Assembly (NCBI GenBank): GCA_031763025.1
Contig: JASSKH010000023.1
Coordinates: forward strand, 5,421,501-5,485,500
Reading direction: 5' to 3'
DNA length: 64,000 nucleotides
Origin: Macrocystis pyrifera
Taxonomy: Eukaryota > Sar > Phaeophyceae > Laminariales > Laminariaceae
Part shown: piece after piece, positions 1 through 10,267 of the stretch
How the letters are laid out: the number at the start of each line of letters is the position of its first letter
Numbering within the stretch: position 1 is the stretch's first letter
Translations under genes and position numbers: made by a program
The notes under the pieces: generated by a model
Seen by the model: the letters and a program-made list of their open reading frames with translations, nothing else
Database searches by the model: none
Told to the model about the DNA's origin: nothing

Positions 1-458
1 TGCTCATTTTTGTGCAAGTTCTCTCCAGTCGGTTGGTAGGTCGGTCAACTGTCGGTTTGTGGATCGATCGGTCGGTCGATCCTGCCGTGGATTTTACTCT
101 CGTCTTTTATTTTCTCTCCTTCTGGCTCTGTTTGAAAGACTACACATCTCGGACAAATGATGCGATTCCCACAGTTCATGATCTAGACCCTTTCAGGGCA
201 GATGTGTTTATGATCTGTATGATCTAGTTCATGTTGCCGGGTGAGAGCTGCATGATCTGGATGAAATAGGACGTGTTTTCTGCATTGGATCTGTTACTGT
301 ACAGATCGTTCACAGCACCTCGTAAAGGCAGGTTAAGATGTAGATGTGGTCTATTGAGAGATGGCCATATACCCGACGTGTGAAACGTTTACGTTTGATA
401 CAAGGGCGCCGGAACCAGAAAAATGTGAAGCGTCACAGATTTTTTTTTCGCTAGACCG

Positions 459-498
<40 letters not shown>

Positions 499-766
499 CT
501 GGAACCAAGTGAAGAAAAATAAAAAAAATGTGTGTGTGTGTATTTTTTTCTTCCTTTTTCTTATTTCATCCTGTGATGGTTGCAACGGTTTTCCATTCCA
601 ACCTCTGGGGTGGGTGGGGTGTCGTTTTTTTCTTTTTCACCGACGCCCCTGTTGTTTTTTTTTTTTTTATACGTGCTTGTTTCTATTCATGCCTGTTTGT
701 CTTGTTTAACTGTCTGTCTCGAACTGTTTTCAATCTCGACTCCGTTTTTTTGTCGTTTATTTTCAG
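1..766 (+). other. Probable intron upstream of the dehydrogenase last exon
   Basis: No convincing coding segment is seen. The stretch holds GATCATGATCTAG-type palindromic motifs around 170-300 (repeat family M6, also at 17.9, 34.2 and 57.5 kb), a pure G run of about 33 at 463-495, and T-rich sequence leading into the acceptor TTATTTTCAG at 757-766. I read it as the 3' part of an intron; the donor lies outside the window. Confidence 0.55.
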
Positions 767-883
767 CTGCCCATCGACCACTACATCACACACAACTTCG
801 ACGGCGTGGAGAAGACCAACGATGCCATAGACGCCCTTCACGAGGGCAGCTGTCTGCGAGCGGTGGTCACGTACGATCACTGA
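767..883 (+). CDS. Last exon of class III alcohol dehydrogenase-like gene (partial)
   Basis: A T-rich tract and CAG acceptor precede 38 codons and a TGA stop. The peptide starts LPIDHYITHNF, continues with a TN-x-AIDALH helix and ends CLRAVVTYDH. This layout (P-I/V-D-x-(Y/F)-ITH, then an amphipathic helix with ALHxG, then CLRAVV) is the C-terminus of zinc-dependent medium-chain alcohol dehydrogenases, closest to class III S-(hydroxymethyl)glutathione dehydrogenases. Those oxidise the glutathione-formaldehyde adduct with NAD in the cytosol. The catalytic and zinc-binding residues would lie in upstream exons that are not in the window. The exon begins in phase 0. A shortened copy of its end lies 200 bp downstream. 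Family call from recalled C-terminal patterns, not from a search. Confidence 0.7.
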   Translation: MPIDHYITHNFDGVEKTNDAIDALHEGSCLRAVVTYDH

Positions 884-1170
884 TTGAAGGGAAGAAAGGG
901 GTGGGCCTTTCGTGTCGGGCGGTTGGGGAGCTGAGATTCTGTTTTTCAAGCTGATGGCGCCTGCTTGTTCTGTGCTCGAGGGGGTAGTGCTTCGAGGTGT
1001 CTCGTAGCGTTGCACAGGGAAAAGCTGTTTTGCGAGCGAGCGGTGGTCGAGGTCGTTACTCGTGTGTGGCGTTGCAGGGAGGCTGTCTGCGAGCGGTGGT
1101 CAAGTATGACCACCGACAATTAGAAAAACGCTTGAGAAGGAGGGCTGAGGAGGAACAACACTACGTACTC
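884..1170 (+). other. Duplicated dehydrogenase 3' end / possible alternative last exon
   Basis: After the stop, CTGTCTGCGAGCGGTGGTCA of the exon end (about 851-870) recurs at 1083-1102, with a weaker partial copy near 1032-1055. The second copy follows GTGTGGCGTTGCAG, a good acceptor, at 1064-1077. From 1078 the frame reads GGCLRAVVKYDHRQL, then a charged tail to a TGA near 1173. It may be a decayed tandem duplication in the 3' flank or an alternative terminal exon giving a different C-terminus. No transcript evidence is available. Confidence 0.4.
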
Positions 1171-1240
1171 TGACCCAAAATATAAGGACCGTTTTAATTC
1201 AATAATTATGTTCTAAAGGTCCCTATAATTTGGGTCAAGA
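1171..1240. mobile_element. Small palindromic element, family M3
   Basis: Near-perfect inverted repeat: TGACCCAAAATATAAGGACC on the left answers GGTCCCTATAATTTGGGTCA on the right, about 70 bp in all. Related copies lie at 9280-9348 and 24925-24993. Size and hairpin form fit a MITE. Confidence 0.6.
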
Positions 1241-1506
1241 GTGGTAGCTCGTAGTGCTTCCCGACTTGGCCTACATTAGTTTCGATAAACAAAAAAAAAT
1301 GGGTCAAAGACACTTCACCTTGAACCCTACCGCCTGGGAAATTTCTCTGGAAAATTCCTCGGCATGAAAGGGCAAATTTGAGGAGATAGTGTGGACTAAT
1401 TGTCACTAACTACCAACCATGTTGTCCCAGCTGGGCCGAGCGGTATAGAAAACACTACTCAGTCTTGACGATGTGCTTGCACGCGTGCTGCACGAGAAGC
1501 GCCTAC

Positions 1507-1616
1507 TACGGGGGACCATAGTAAATAAGACCTTCGGTACACACAAAAAACCTATATATTGACCTATTTCTAATAACAATATTTGGTCCTATTAAATATG
1601 CCCCCCCCCCGTAATA
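1507..1616. mobile_element. MITE family M1, copy 1
   Basis: About 110 bp with terminal inverted repeats of the form TTACGGGGGACCATAGTAA ... TTA(A/C)TATGGTCCCCCGTAA, an AT-rich middle with CCTATATATT, and TA at both edges. Here the right terminus has drifted to a C10 run. This description covers the family; copies recur throughout the window. Confidence 0.8.
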
Positions 1617-3110
1617 GGAGATTGTGAATGTTCTCTGAATGAAAATGTATGAGGAGGTAGTATGGGCTATCTATCTCAAACCATTTTGTCCAACCTGGGA
1701 GAAGCCGTAAAAGTAAACACTACTACCTGTGCTGGGTCGCGCGCGTGTGTGCCGCAAGCCAAGCGCTACGAACACTGCGACAGGATTATGGGCGGTCGAG
1801 CTAAGTAGGCGTTTTTCTTTTGGTATCGCTCTGCCCCTCCCCCCCCCCCGCCCCCCCCCGAACACCGCCCCCGACCAACACCAACACCGAGGGACCCAAG
1901 AGGGCCAAAAGAGAGAATGCAACCCACGACACGTTGCCGCAGCGTCGGTCCCCTCAGCCGGAGCTTGAGCGTGCGCGCTATTGATAGCAAATTAGACTAC
2001 ATGAAGTTGTTAGTGTACTACGTCGATGATGGGGGTACACGCTATTTGAGAAATTAGACTATTAATAAACGTAAACGGTACTTTTAAGGCATGTCGATGT
2101 GGTCACTTGGAAGATTTTAGGATTATGAGTCTCCATGCTCCCACTCCAGAGTCATCATTGCATTGGAGTCTCGCCTGCGACCACGGACTGCATTGAGACG
2201 ATGAGTTAATGTCATGACAGCAACAAATCAAGGGTCATGCATGAGCAGAGCTTGCCATGGTCCTTTACCTCCCCGTAACGGCATAGGAGACAATTTTTTT
2301 AGGTTTCTCACCCAGCAACCCATCCTCGATAAATATCGAAAAAAAAAACTATTATAAGTGAAGCCCGATACACGAACCAAATAAATGGGCCTGTGAACAG
2401 TACTATGAGATACACATCCCGATACACCATCAAATGGACTTGCAAAATAGAACTATGCAATACACATCGGATTAAAATATAATGGGTACGTGCGTGGCTC
2501 AGTGGAGGAGCTCCTTCAGGGGGAAGCGTTTGGGCTATACTATAATCAAGTAAAACCCCCGCCGTGGTACGGCTGTCCCTCCCTCCCTACCTCCCTCCCG
2601 CCGTTCTCCTGGCCAGACCCCGGGCCCAGTCGCGGACACCATCAGGAGGAGGTGGTAACTATGTGGGGAGAGTGAACGCGCGCGCAACGACAGGATCCCA
2701 TCCATATCGATCAAACCAAGCCACCTAGACGAAAAAAACACAAACATAAAGAAGAGAAGACTACGACATGAGAGTTCAAGAAAAGCTGCAGAGGCATCAC
2801 AAGCACATCGCGAGAATATTTCGCTGTACTTGCGCGCCCTGCTCCTCACCCCCCCCCCCCCCCCTTCTGCCTCATCGCCATGATGTACACATCGCCGCCC
2901 CCCTCTCTTCTTGCCCCGCCCTCGCCTCCCCGCGCCCCCCACCCCCAGGCCGAGGACAATGAAATCATCTACTTCGTATACCCTATAATTACGCGGGTCT
3001 AACCAGTCCGGAAACCCTACACACAAAATTATGGCATCGTTTTGGTTTCCGAAACAATCAGCCCCAGCAACATTTCGTCGCTACCGCCACCTTCAGCGCT
3101 ACCACCAGCC
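1617..3110. other. No recognisable gene; C-rich tracts
   Basis: Open frames here are short and follow base composition (proline/glycine-rich from C runs at about 1840-1858 and 2850-2866). No splice-bounded coding segment or named repeat was found. A small ATCCCGATACAC/AATACACATCGG repetition is seen at 2365-2480. Confidence 0.5.
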
Positions 3111-3119
3111 CGCCTAGTC

Positions 3120-3780
3120 TACACCGTCGACCACAAGTCAAACGCCACAATCACAGCCGGCATGGCAGCCAGGGCACACAACAGCCCAGCCCAGGAGGGC
3201 ATGTGCTGTGGGGCGCCATCGCCCACATATGCTACCACCGAGCGCAAATCAAAGCGCTACTGTAGTCATCATAGCCGGCAGCCGCTGCGACCTGGCGCAG
3301 CATGGCGCAGCGCGTCCGCTGCTTTTCGACAGCCGCCAATATAAAAAAAGGGCTGAGCCCCACACAGCAGCCGCGACCGCTGCCACAATCGTGTATCTCC
3401 TAGGCCACACGTGCCGTCGAGCGCCAATCGAAACCCTACGATCACAGCCGGCGGCCGCACGCAGCAGCTTTTAGCGCAAGCGCGTCCGCTGCTTTTCGAC
3501 CTCTGCCAGTTCAAAAGGGGATCGTCCCGCACACCAGCAGCCACTACCACCGCCGCCGCCGCTGCCCCCACTGGCACCGCCTATAGGCCGTACGCTCTAC
3601 CGCCGAGCGCAAACGAAACGCTCACATCATAGACGACGACAGCTACGGCTACTGCAGCTTAGCGCAGCTTGGCTTCGCGCTGGTCCGCTTCTCGACAGCC
3701 TCGAGTTCGAAACAGGGCTGTACCTGCAAACCACCCACCCCCTCCACTATAGCGACCGCCACCACCAGCGCTATCGTAAT
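3120..3780. repeat. Degenerate tandem repeat, unit about 200 bp
   Basis: Three to four diverged units share ACCGCCGAGCGCAAA, CACAGCCGGC, GCGTCCGCTGCTTTTCGAC and a variable CAGCAGCCAC segment. Frames through it are proline/alanine-rich and differ between units, so coding is not supported. Confidence 0.6.
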
Positions 3781-3819
3781 CGTGCCGACAGTTGGAGAAG
3801 TTCTCCACCAGGTATATCT

Positions 3820-4260
3820 TACAACCCACGCTTGTTGGCGTACCGGGCCGAGAACAAATATAGACAGCGTTTCAAGCGACAGACTGTCGGTACAGACCGC
3901 CACGTTTGCGGACCAATCGGACCAAAAGCGGGCAAGATACAAAATATGCTGCCAATGAAAAACCGCCACGCAAGCCGACCTGGCTTGCCGGACTATTGTA
4001 GTAGCAGAAATACAAAAATGGTGCAATACCTTATCGGCACAATCCGTCATGTTTGCTGCTGACGAACCGAGCTGAACCGAACCGAGCCGATCCGAACGGA
4101 GGTCGAACCGATCCGAACCGAACCGAATAGAAAGACAGTGCGCAACGTATTGCCAGTACAAAATCACCCCGCTTTTCTGGCGGACCCGAACGACAGAAAG
4201 ACAGCGTGCAAGACCTTGTCGGTACAGAATACGCCACGTTTGCGGGCAGAGAGGCAAGGA
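3820..4260. repeat. Diverged tandem repeat with an AACCG pentamer block
   Basis: Motifs such as GACAG..GTCGGTACAGA and CCACGTTTGCGG recur with spacing near 80-180 bp (about 3860, 3950, 4140, 4210). At 4065-4130 lies a block of GAACCGA / CCGATCCGAACCGAA, an AACCG-type pentamer array. Confidence 0.55.
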
Positions 4261-4521
4261 AAACATACAGACGGCGAACAGCAACACCGCGCAATAAATA
4301 ACCACGCTGCTGCAGCAACAGCAAGAGCGATGATACACAGCAACAGCAAAGCAAAGACTGAAGTAGCAACAGCGGCAACAGAAACAAACGCTGAATGAAG
4401 CAGCTACGGAAAACCAGCAAATCGCACCCGCAACAAGCAGCATCCAAAATAACATATCGTTACTATTTAGCTTCTTCCTCTCCTCCTCCTCCTCCTCGCC
4501 CCTATCTAAACCCCTCTAAAT

Positions 4522-5913
4522 TTACATCCCGAAAACGCGCGGAGGCTGAGGACTCGGGACGTCCACGCCCATCTTACGCGAAAAATTACGCACCATTTCC
4601 GAAACCGCGCTAAGTTCGGGCACTACTGCCACGTTCATACGCCGCTCAGTGCGGGTAAGAGTCAACAGTGGCGGCGGCGCTGCCGCCGTCGACGAAAAAT
4701 CACCGCCAGCTTCCCCAGACCCCGCCCTAACCCGCGAGCCGAGCCCCCCCCCCCCCCCCCCCAACTGCCCGAGCGATTGCTGTCGCCCCCACCCGGCACC
4801 ATCCGCCCCCGAGGCCGACGAGGAACCTCTCCTTGCGTCTCGGTGGTGGCTGAGGAGAAACCGGAGAGCCGGGGTATCCTCGTCACCTTGCGGGCTGCCT
4901 TTACCACCGCCACCGCCGCGACCGCCGGCGCCCGCGCCCGCGCCCGGGTTAGAGCTGCTGCCAACGCCACCGCTTCCTGCTCTAGAAAAAGACGAAGACT
5001 GCGGTCGCTTCGAACCCACCACCCAGATCTCTTCCTCCACGACAGCCTTGACTCGCACGAGATGCACGGCGACCGACACATCCGCCCCTCCGTGGGCGCC
5101 GACAGCGCTAGCACCGCCCCCACCCCCGCCCCCGCCGATGCCACCGTTGCGGTGGCCACCAACACTTCCTCCTCCCCGGCCTCCGCGACCCCCCCCTGCT
5201 TTGCTGCTCTCGTACGGCCTTCCTTCACGAAGGTAGATGTCGAACGTACTCGGCACGGTCACAAGCACGTGAACGTCATCCCCCCCCCCCCCCCTCTCCC
5301 CGCCGATGGTCTTCCTCCTCGCCGGGGCGGACCGCGGGGGACGCTCTTCACCAGTCCCCCCTCCCCCTCCCGATTTTCCACCGCCTCCGCCACCGCCACC
5401 ACTGCCGCGGCCTTTAGATTTACCCGCGTCCTTGGCGGGCTTGGGCTGCTGCTGCTCGTTTAGGAACTCGACCGAGATCGGCGACTCCTGGCAGTGCACG
5501 GGCACGACAAGCTTGTCCGCCGTGCAAAAGAGAGCGACGAGGGCGAAGTACGCGTCGCCCCCGGCCCCCGTCCTCGACATCGCCTTAAACACCTCGCTTG
5601 TCGTCGCCACGGCACGCGCCTTGTTCCACTCCTCCGACGCGAGCGCTCTAGCCTTGTCTATTACCACCGGCGGCGTCGCCGACGCCGCCAAATTTCCTAC
5701 CCCGCCCCCTTCCCCCCCTGGCGTCCCCGTCGTGACCGGTGCCCCTCCGGTACCCGCAGCGTCTGTGGGAGACGCGACGCGCAGCAGGCCGTCCGTAACC
5801 CTAGCCTCCACCTTTGCCCAGAGTTCTTCGTGCCAGGTGTGGGGTTTGTCCGAAGGGCTGCCCCAGAACGCCATCTCTTTTCCGTCAAGAATAACGCGCT
5901 CGCGGGCGGTGTC
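4522..5913 (-). CDS. Unknown protein, exon 3 (last) of a three-exon gene
   Basis: The exon starts after acceptor CACGTAACAG (reverse strand) and reads DTARERVILDGKEMAFWG, joining in phase 0 to the preceding exon. It runs 463 residues to a TAA. Structured blocks are a W-rich N-part (WHEELWAKVEARV), a helix around KARALASEEWNKARAV, a hydrophobic stretch AYFALVALFCTADKLVVPVH, beta-like pieces (DVHVLVTVPSTFDIYL; VAVHLVRVKAVVEEEIWVV) and a C-terminal ERRMNVAVVPELSAVSEMV. Long Gly, Gly/Lys and Gly/Ser tracts separate them. No signal peptide or clear membrane anchor is visible. I do not recognise the family. An internal ATG at 5872-5874 could be mistaken for the start, but the open frame continues upstream exactly to the splice site. 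Confidence 0.8.
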   Translation of the reverse strand, partial: DTARERVILDGKEMAFWGSPSDKPHTWHEELWAKVEARVTDGLLRVASPTDAAGTGGAPVTTGTPGGEGGGVGNLAASATPPVVIDKARALASEEWNKARAVATTSEVFKAMSRTGAGGDAYFALVALFCTADKLVVPVHCQESPISVEFLNEQQQPKPAKDAGKSKGRGSGGGGGGGGKSGGGGGTGEERPPRSAPARRKTIGGERGGGGDDVHVLVTVPSTFDIYLREGRPYESSKAGGGRGGRGGGSVGGHRNGGIGGGGGGGGASAVGAHGGADVSVAVHLVRVKAVVEEEIWVVGSKRPQSSSFSRAGSGGVGSSSNPGAGAGAGGRGGGGGKGSPQGDEDTPALRFLLSHHRDARRGSSSASGADGAGWGRQQSLGQLGGGGGGLGSRVRAGSGEAGGDFSSTAAAPPPLLTLTRTERRMNVAVVPELSAVSEMVRNFSRKMGVDVPSPQPPRVFGM

Positions 5914-6660
5914 CTGTTACGTGACAAAAAAGGGTATATACGGCAAGTTAACGACATAAGAGTGAATTAAATGCATCCAAGAATAAAAGTATGAACATTT
6001 TGCGAACCTAATAAGGGCGGGGGAATACTTCTTGTATGATCGTAGTCCCGTTTGGAGGACAAACCAGTCAATTTTCAAGTAATTTCGTTCCCAAAACGGA
6101 AAGTTCGTTCGAATAAAAATAAGGTCAAGTTAATCCCGCCGCACTTCGCCAATCTGACCGACCGTGCGCCAATCATATCGGCGCGCGCTAAAAACAAAAA
6201 AAAACAGTAACAACCAACTTTTGTCCAGTTTTTTTTTTTTTTCCATGCTTCCAGAATTATTGGAGCTCTGCCATGGTTGATTCATAACACGATCTGCAAT
6301 TATGGCGACGAGTTTACTCTTTTTTTATCGCAAACATTATCCTACACTACTTCAAAGGTGGTTTGGCCCGCCAAAAACGTCAGGGCATACTGAAAGAGGT
6401 ATATGCGACAACAAATAGTCACAACGAAACCAACAAAAAACACCAGCGCCGCCACCAAGCAACAAAAAAATACCACCAGCACCCAGTAACAAAACCACCA
6501 CCACCACCACCACCACAACAACAACAACACGCAGTAACGCAAACAAACAAACACCGCCAACACTCAACACCAACAACACCACCCACAACAAAAATCTCGA
6601 CCGCGCGACCACACGCGTGCGCGCCAATCCCGCTCCGCCAGTCCAACCCACCTTCTTGAC
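5914..6660 (-). other. Intron 2 of the three-exon minus-strand gene (747 nt)
   Basis: Donor CAG|GTCAAG at 6660 and acceptor AACAG|GAC at 5914 on the reverse strand. It contains a family M2 hairpin at 6045-6112 and a (CCA)n/(CAA)n block at 6490-6530. The neighbouring exons meet in phase 0, which supports the junctions. Confidence 0.75.
6045..6112. mobile_element. Hairpin element family M2, copy 1 (partial)
   Basis: Core GTAGTCCCGTTTGGAGGACA ... GTTCCCAAAACGG forms an inverted repeat. Family M2 has termini like CCCTTTxAGAACTGCAGTCCCG and a TTTGGGGACAAACCACT arm, 85-110 bp when empty. This copy sits in an intron. Confidence 0.55.
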
Positions 6661-6839
6661 CTGCTGCAGGTCAATCTCCCGAGAGCGCGCGTGGGGCAGG
6701 GCGAGGCACTCCAGCCGCTCCGCGTAGTCCTCCAGGAGGCTCTCCACAGCCTCCTTCGTGCGGGCGTTCGCTACGCGGGTCTGAAACGACAGCCGCTTGT
6801 CGGCCGGCATCTCCTTCACCAGCTCTCGCAGCAGCGCGG
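6661..6839 (-). CDS. Unknown protein, exon 2 of the three-exon gene
   Basis: A 179-nt internal exon with acceptor CCGCACCAG and donor CAG|GTCAAG. It begins with two bases that complete the split codon of exon 1 (giving Ala) and ends in phase 0. The peptide is highly charged and helical: LLRELVKEMPADKRLSFQ, then ARTKEAVESLLEDYAERL, then ALPHARSREIDLQQ. The phase agreement on both sides is the main evidence that the three pieces form one gene. Confidence 0.8.
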
Positions 6840-7103
6840 CTGGTGCGGCAGCGCGGTCGTTTCAGTTGTATGAGTTGTATGTGCGTGTTCGTGTGTATGT
6901 TCATTGGTTGTATGTGTTGTTCGTGCGTGTTTGCGTGGGGGGGTGTTGTATGTGCGAGCGTATATATTGCATGTGAAGCGGGGGTGTATGCGCACGAGGA
7001 GAGCCGAGAAAGGCAAGTACGGGGGGGGGGGGGGGGGGGGGGAGGGGCGCCGCGGGGGGGGGGGGGGGAAGGGAGGGGGGCGACGGAGGGAGGGGCGGCG
7101 GGT

Positions 7104-7136
<33 letters not shown>

Positions 7137-7618
7137 GCTGCCGCCGTGGGCAAAAGAAGTGCAATGCAAATCAGAGCACAAGACGCCGATCTCTAGGGTG
7201 GGAATGCGCAAGCGAGACGGAACCCCCCCAAAAAAGAGCGCGCGGCCAACCACGCAAACCTTGGCACTCCCTCTCCCCTCTCTTCCCCGTCCCTCCCCCC
7301 GTGTCCTCTGCAACGCATTACCAGATACCTAACATTGACTCAGCCCTCTACAAAACACTACTCCAAAACGGTTTCGCCTTGCGGCCTACAGCAGTATCTA
7401 CCCTTGGTAATTTTTACAAAAATCAAGACAAGAAAAACCCAAAAAACACTTGACAAAAAAAAAAAAAAAAAAAAAACACCTCAAAGAGCAAACCAAAAGC
7501 AAGCAACAACAACAAAAAAAAAAAGTCAAGTGAGCAAAAGAAAAAAAAATCAATCACAATTGACAAACGAAACTGTTGCTGCACTTGCTCCCCAAACTCA
7601 TACCCAACCCTTGCTCAC
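6840..7618 (-). other. Intron 1 of the three-exon gene (779 nt)
   Basis: Donor GAG|GTGAGC at 7618. The intron carries long pure G runs on the plus strand (7021-7041, 7108-7132), an A-rich tract at 7458-7476 and GTATGT/GTGTGT-rich sequence near the acceptor. Open frames through the homopolymers are artefacts of composition. Confidence 0.75.
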
Positions 7619-8195
7619 CTCGGTCAGTGTAGTAGTCAACATTAGTCGGCAGCCGCCAGGATGGGTCGCAGCCCTCAAGGTCTATCTCCTCGGCGGCTTG
7701 CTTCGCCGCGGCCTCCAGCCGAGCGACCGCCTCGGGGTCTCGCCTGCCCGGAGCCTTCCCATTCGCCGGCCGCCTCACGCCGCCCCCGTTGGCCCTCCCT
7801 GAACTGTGCCTTGACAGCGTCGACCCCGATCCAGACGCCTTATCCCTCCCTTCCCCGCCCCCACCACCGTCTCCGGCACCACCAACGCCGTTAGCGCTGC
7901 CAGCGGAGGCGCTATCGGCACTGCCGCCCTCACTTCCATCCCTACCGGAAAAGCCACGGCCGCCGTTAACGCCGCCGTTGTCGCTACTGCCGCTACTGCC
8001 GCTGTTTTTCCGCCGGTACTCCGACAGCGTTCGCCGAAGAGGCGTTATCAGGTCGAGCAATCCGCCCCCTGTTGATCCCGGCACCGACCTCGATCCAACC
8101 CCGTGGCCGCGGGCGAGGCCGCCGCCGCCGCCGCTGCCGCCGCCGCCTCCTGCGCTGGTGTCGCTCTTGCTGGGTTTCACGGGGGTCGGGGGCGG
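7619..8195 (-). CDS. Unknown protein, upstream exon of the three-exon gene (5' end not found)
   Basis: Open from acceptor TTACCTGCAG (minus strand, behind a pyrimidine-rich C run) to donor GAG|GTGAGC, 192 codons plus one base. The first 130 residues are Gly/Ser/Asn low complexity with one ordered patch, LLDLITPLRRTLSEYRRK. From about residue 135 it becomes a charged helix (DPEAVARLEAAAKQAAEEI) followed by GCDPSWRLPTNVDYYTDR, which runs into exon 2. With exons 2 and 3 the visible protein is 715 residues. It begins PPPTPVKPSKS with no ATG, so at least one more 5' exon is expected beyond 8196. Function unknown; the ordered segments are too coherent across junctions to be chance. Confidence 0.75.
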
Positions 8196-8540
8196 CTGCA
8201 GGTAAGCGCGCGGAGCGGGGGGGGGGGGGGGGGGAGGAGCGAGTCGTCGAGAACGCGTGGTCGAAGAGCAGCACCGAGGGGTAAAGACATATTACTAAAA
8301 AGGATTGCGAAAACACTCGGTTGAATTCACAGCTGACGTGTTGGTAATAAAACAAAAAGTAAAAAAAGTACGAAGCGATTTCGAGGAGTAGATTAGAGGT
8401 GGCGGCGGCGGGGCTGGCGGTGGCGTTCAAAGATTAGGGCAAAAAATCTGGCAGACGGCGTCGATTGTTATCAAATACATACATATTTACTGCCGTGTAC
8501 CGGGAACTTGAAAAACAGTACCGGGTAGAACATAGGTACT

Positions 8541-8648
8541 ATTACGGGGGACCATAATAAACAGGACCAAATATTGTTTAGTAAAAATACCTAAATATAT
8601 GGCTTTTTATGTATGCCATAGGTCCTGTTAACTATGGACCCCCGTAAC
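8541..8648. mobile_element. MITE M1, copy 2
   Basis: TATTACGGGGGACCATAATAA ... TTAACTATGGACCCCCGTAA; complete hairpin. Confidence 0.8.
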
Positions 8649-8771
8649 ATAATATTTACAGGAGTACCACTCCGTTCGGAAATGTAGCGATCGTTTGGGA
8701 ATAAATAAGAGACGGTCCACATGTACGGGCGGATGGTGCCTGGATGTACCAGGTGGACAACTTACTATGAT

Positions 8772-8877
8772 ATTACGGGGGTACATAGTTAATAGGACCT
8801 ATGGTATACATAAAAACCTATATAATTACCTACTTTTACTGACAAAATTTGGCCCCGTTAACTATGGACCCCCGTAC
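8772..8877. mobile_element. MITE M1, copy 3
   Basis: ATTACGGGGGTACATAGTTAA ... AACTATGGACCCCCGTA, only 120 bp from copy 2. A partial M4-like motif (TACCACTCCGTTCGGAAATG) lies between the two. Confidence 0.8.
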
Positions 8878-9279
8878 TATCATAGTAATGTTATTGTTAT
8901 TGACAGTACGCAAAACGTTGGGCAACGCGGTGTGTCATGGTTACCCGCCCGACTCGCGAGGTACCAGGCATGCGTCTTGTCGCTCCGCAGGCTGTTTTGT
9001 CTATAATTTTATCGTACACCAGGTACAACACACACGACAACAGAAAAACCCGCTAGGAAATTTACCGGAGCTGATTTTTCTTGACAACGGGGAGGGTACA
9101 CAAACAAACGCCGAGCGCCGTGTCTTATGGAAATACGAGTATGATCTCGCCGAGATATTTCCGACGCCGCCAACTTCGTTGTGTGTGCCCGGTTAGTCTC
9201 GGGGGAAAAAATGTCGAAAAAATCCGTCGCAGGGGGTGTGTCGTGGTGTGTGGCCATGTCTTGAAGTGTTACCAATGCT
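8878..9279. other. No recognisable gene or named repeat
   Basis: Short open frames on both strands overlap without splice support or recognisable protein motifs. Confidence 0.4.
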
Positions 9280-9348
9280 GTGCCCCTAAACATAGGGACC
9301 GTTTGTGTTGAACCTTGATGTACAAACGTTTTGTTATATTTTGGGACA
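9280..9348. mobile_element. Palindromic element family M3
   Basis: TGCCCCTAAACATAGGGACCGTTT pairs with AAACGTTTTGTTATATTTTGGGACA in inverted orientation; diverged relative of 1171-1240. Confidence 0.45.
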
Positions 9349-9705
9349 TATTGGTATGTACGGTAGTTGTGAAGTTGACCGAGCGTTTTTACGGCGTGCA
9401 AGAACGCCAGCCGATACGCTCATCAGGCCCGGGAAACGTCCCCTATATAATAACCCCACAAAACGGTGAAAACCCCGTCTAAGCAGTGAGCAGCGAGCAC
9501 CTCAGGGTTTGCGGCCAGTATGATCACGGTACAGGAGTGGTGCCTTGGTCAAATAAGAACGCTGTCGTGTAAGTTGTGCTATGTGGCGAATTTCATCAAG
9601 TCCCACGGTATACCGTTTTCTGGATAATACACTCGAAATGTTGTACTGGTACCAGGTATCGCATTGAAACGTCGTGTAGTGTGGTGCCTGGTATATATTG
9701 TACGT

Positions 9706-10267
9706 ACTGCTGCGGCCGTTCGGTATGTATTTTGATATTTTTTTCCCTTCTTATCCTTATGAAAGAAGTACTACATAGTGGGTGGGTGACGAGCGTATTT
9801 TGGCCCACTCACTATTGCTCTTTTCACTTAGTTAAGTGTTCACCGGGATGCATAGTCCCCTTTTTCCTTCTCGTATCTTTCCCCTTGCACGTCCCTTTTG
9901 GCTCATGCTCGGGGTAAGTATGTATGTGTCTGAGCTTTGGCTTCCAATTTTATTTATCTATTTGGGATTCTTCTCCTTTTCTTTTTCTTTTTCTTGTTCT
10001 TGTTCGGTTTGGTTTCTTCGTTGCTTCTCTTTCTTTATGGTGTATTTTGGTTGCTGGCGTATGTATGTATGTATGTTGTGTCGGCCGCACCTAGTGCGAA
10101 GGCATGGTATTGCGTAGGCTATTAATGCATTACGGTGTGTTGTCTCTGTGTCGTAGTCTGTGACCACAGAGCTCGTATCTTTCTAGGGTGAAGAATCAGC
10201 GCGGACACTGGGCTTGCTGGATGTCGACGAGTAGAAGAACGGTTTAATGTGAAGAACACACACACAC
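9706..10267 (+). mobile_element. 5'-truncated LINE-A copy (3'UTR only)
   Basis: Nearly identical to 44383-44940, from CTGCTGCGGCCGTTCGGTAT to GTGAAGAACACACACACAC. It holds only the untranslated 3' region and the (AC)n tail, the usual product of incomplete target-primed reverse transcription. The open frames inside are in this UTR and are not genes. Confidence 0.85.

Noticed and set aside
1507-1616. Regularly repeated palindromes considered as a CRISPR-like array
   Set aside because: Copies are dispersed kilobases apart with TA edges and nested insertions; they are MITEs in a eukaryotic genome.
3649-4455. 268-residue minus ORF rich in Cys/Ser/Val
   Set aside because: Runs across tandem repeats with no constant frame between units.
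4649-5463. Proline-rich plus-strand ORFs opposite the three-exon gene
   Set aside because: Antisense shadows of Gly/Ser codons; the minus frame is confirmed by splice phases.
8195-8206. Strong plus-strand donor CAG|GTAAGC
   Set aside because: It coincides with the complementary acceptor of the minus-strand exon; the plus frame there is a shadow.
9836-10125. Hydrophobic Phe/Ser-rich small ORFs
   Set aside because: Lie in LINE-A 3'UTR pyrimidine tracts and are repeated with frame changes at 44505-44798.
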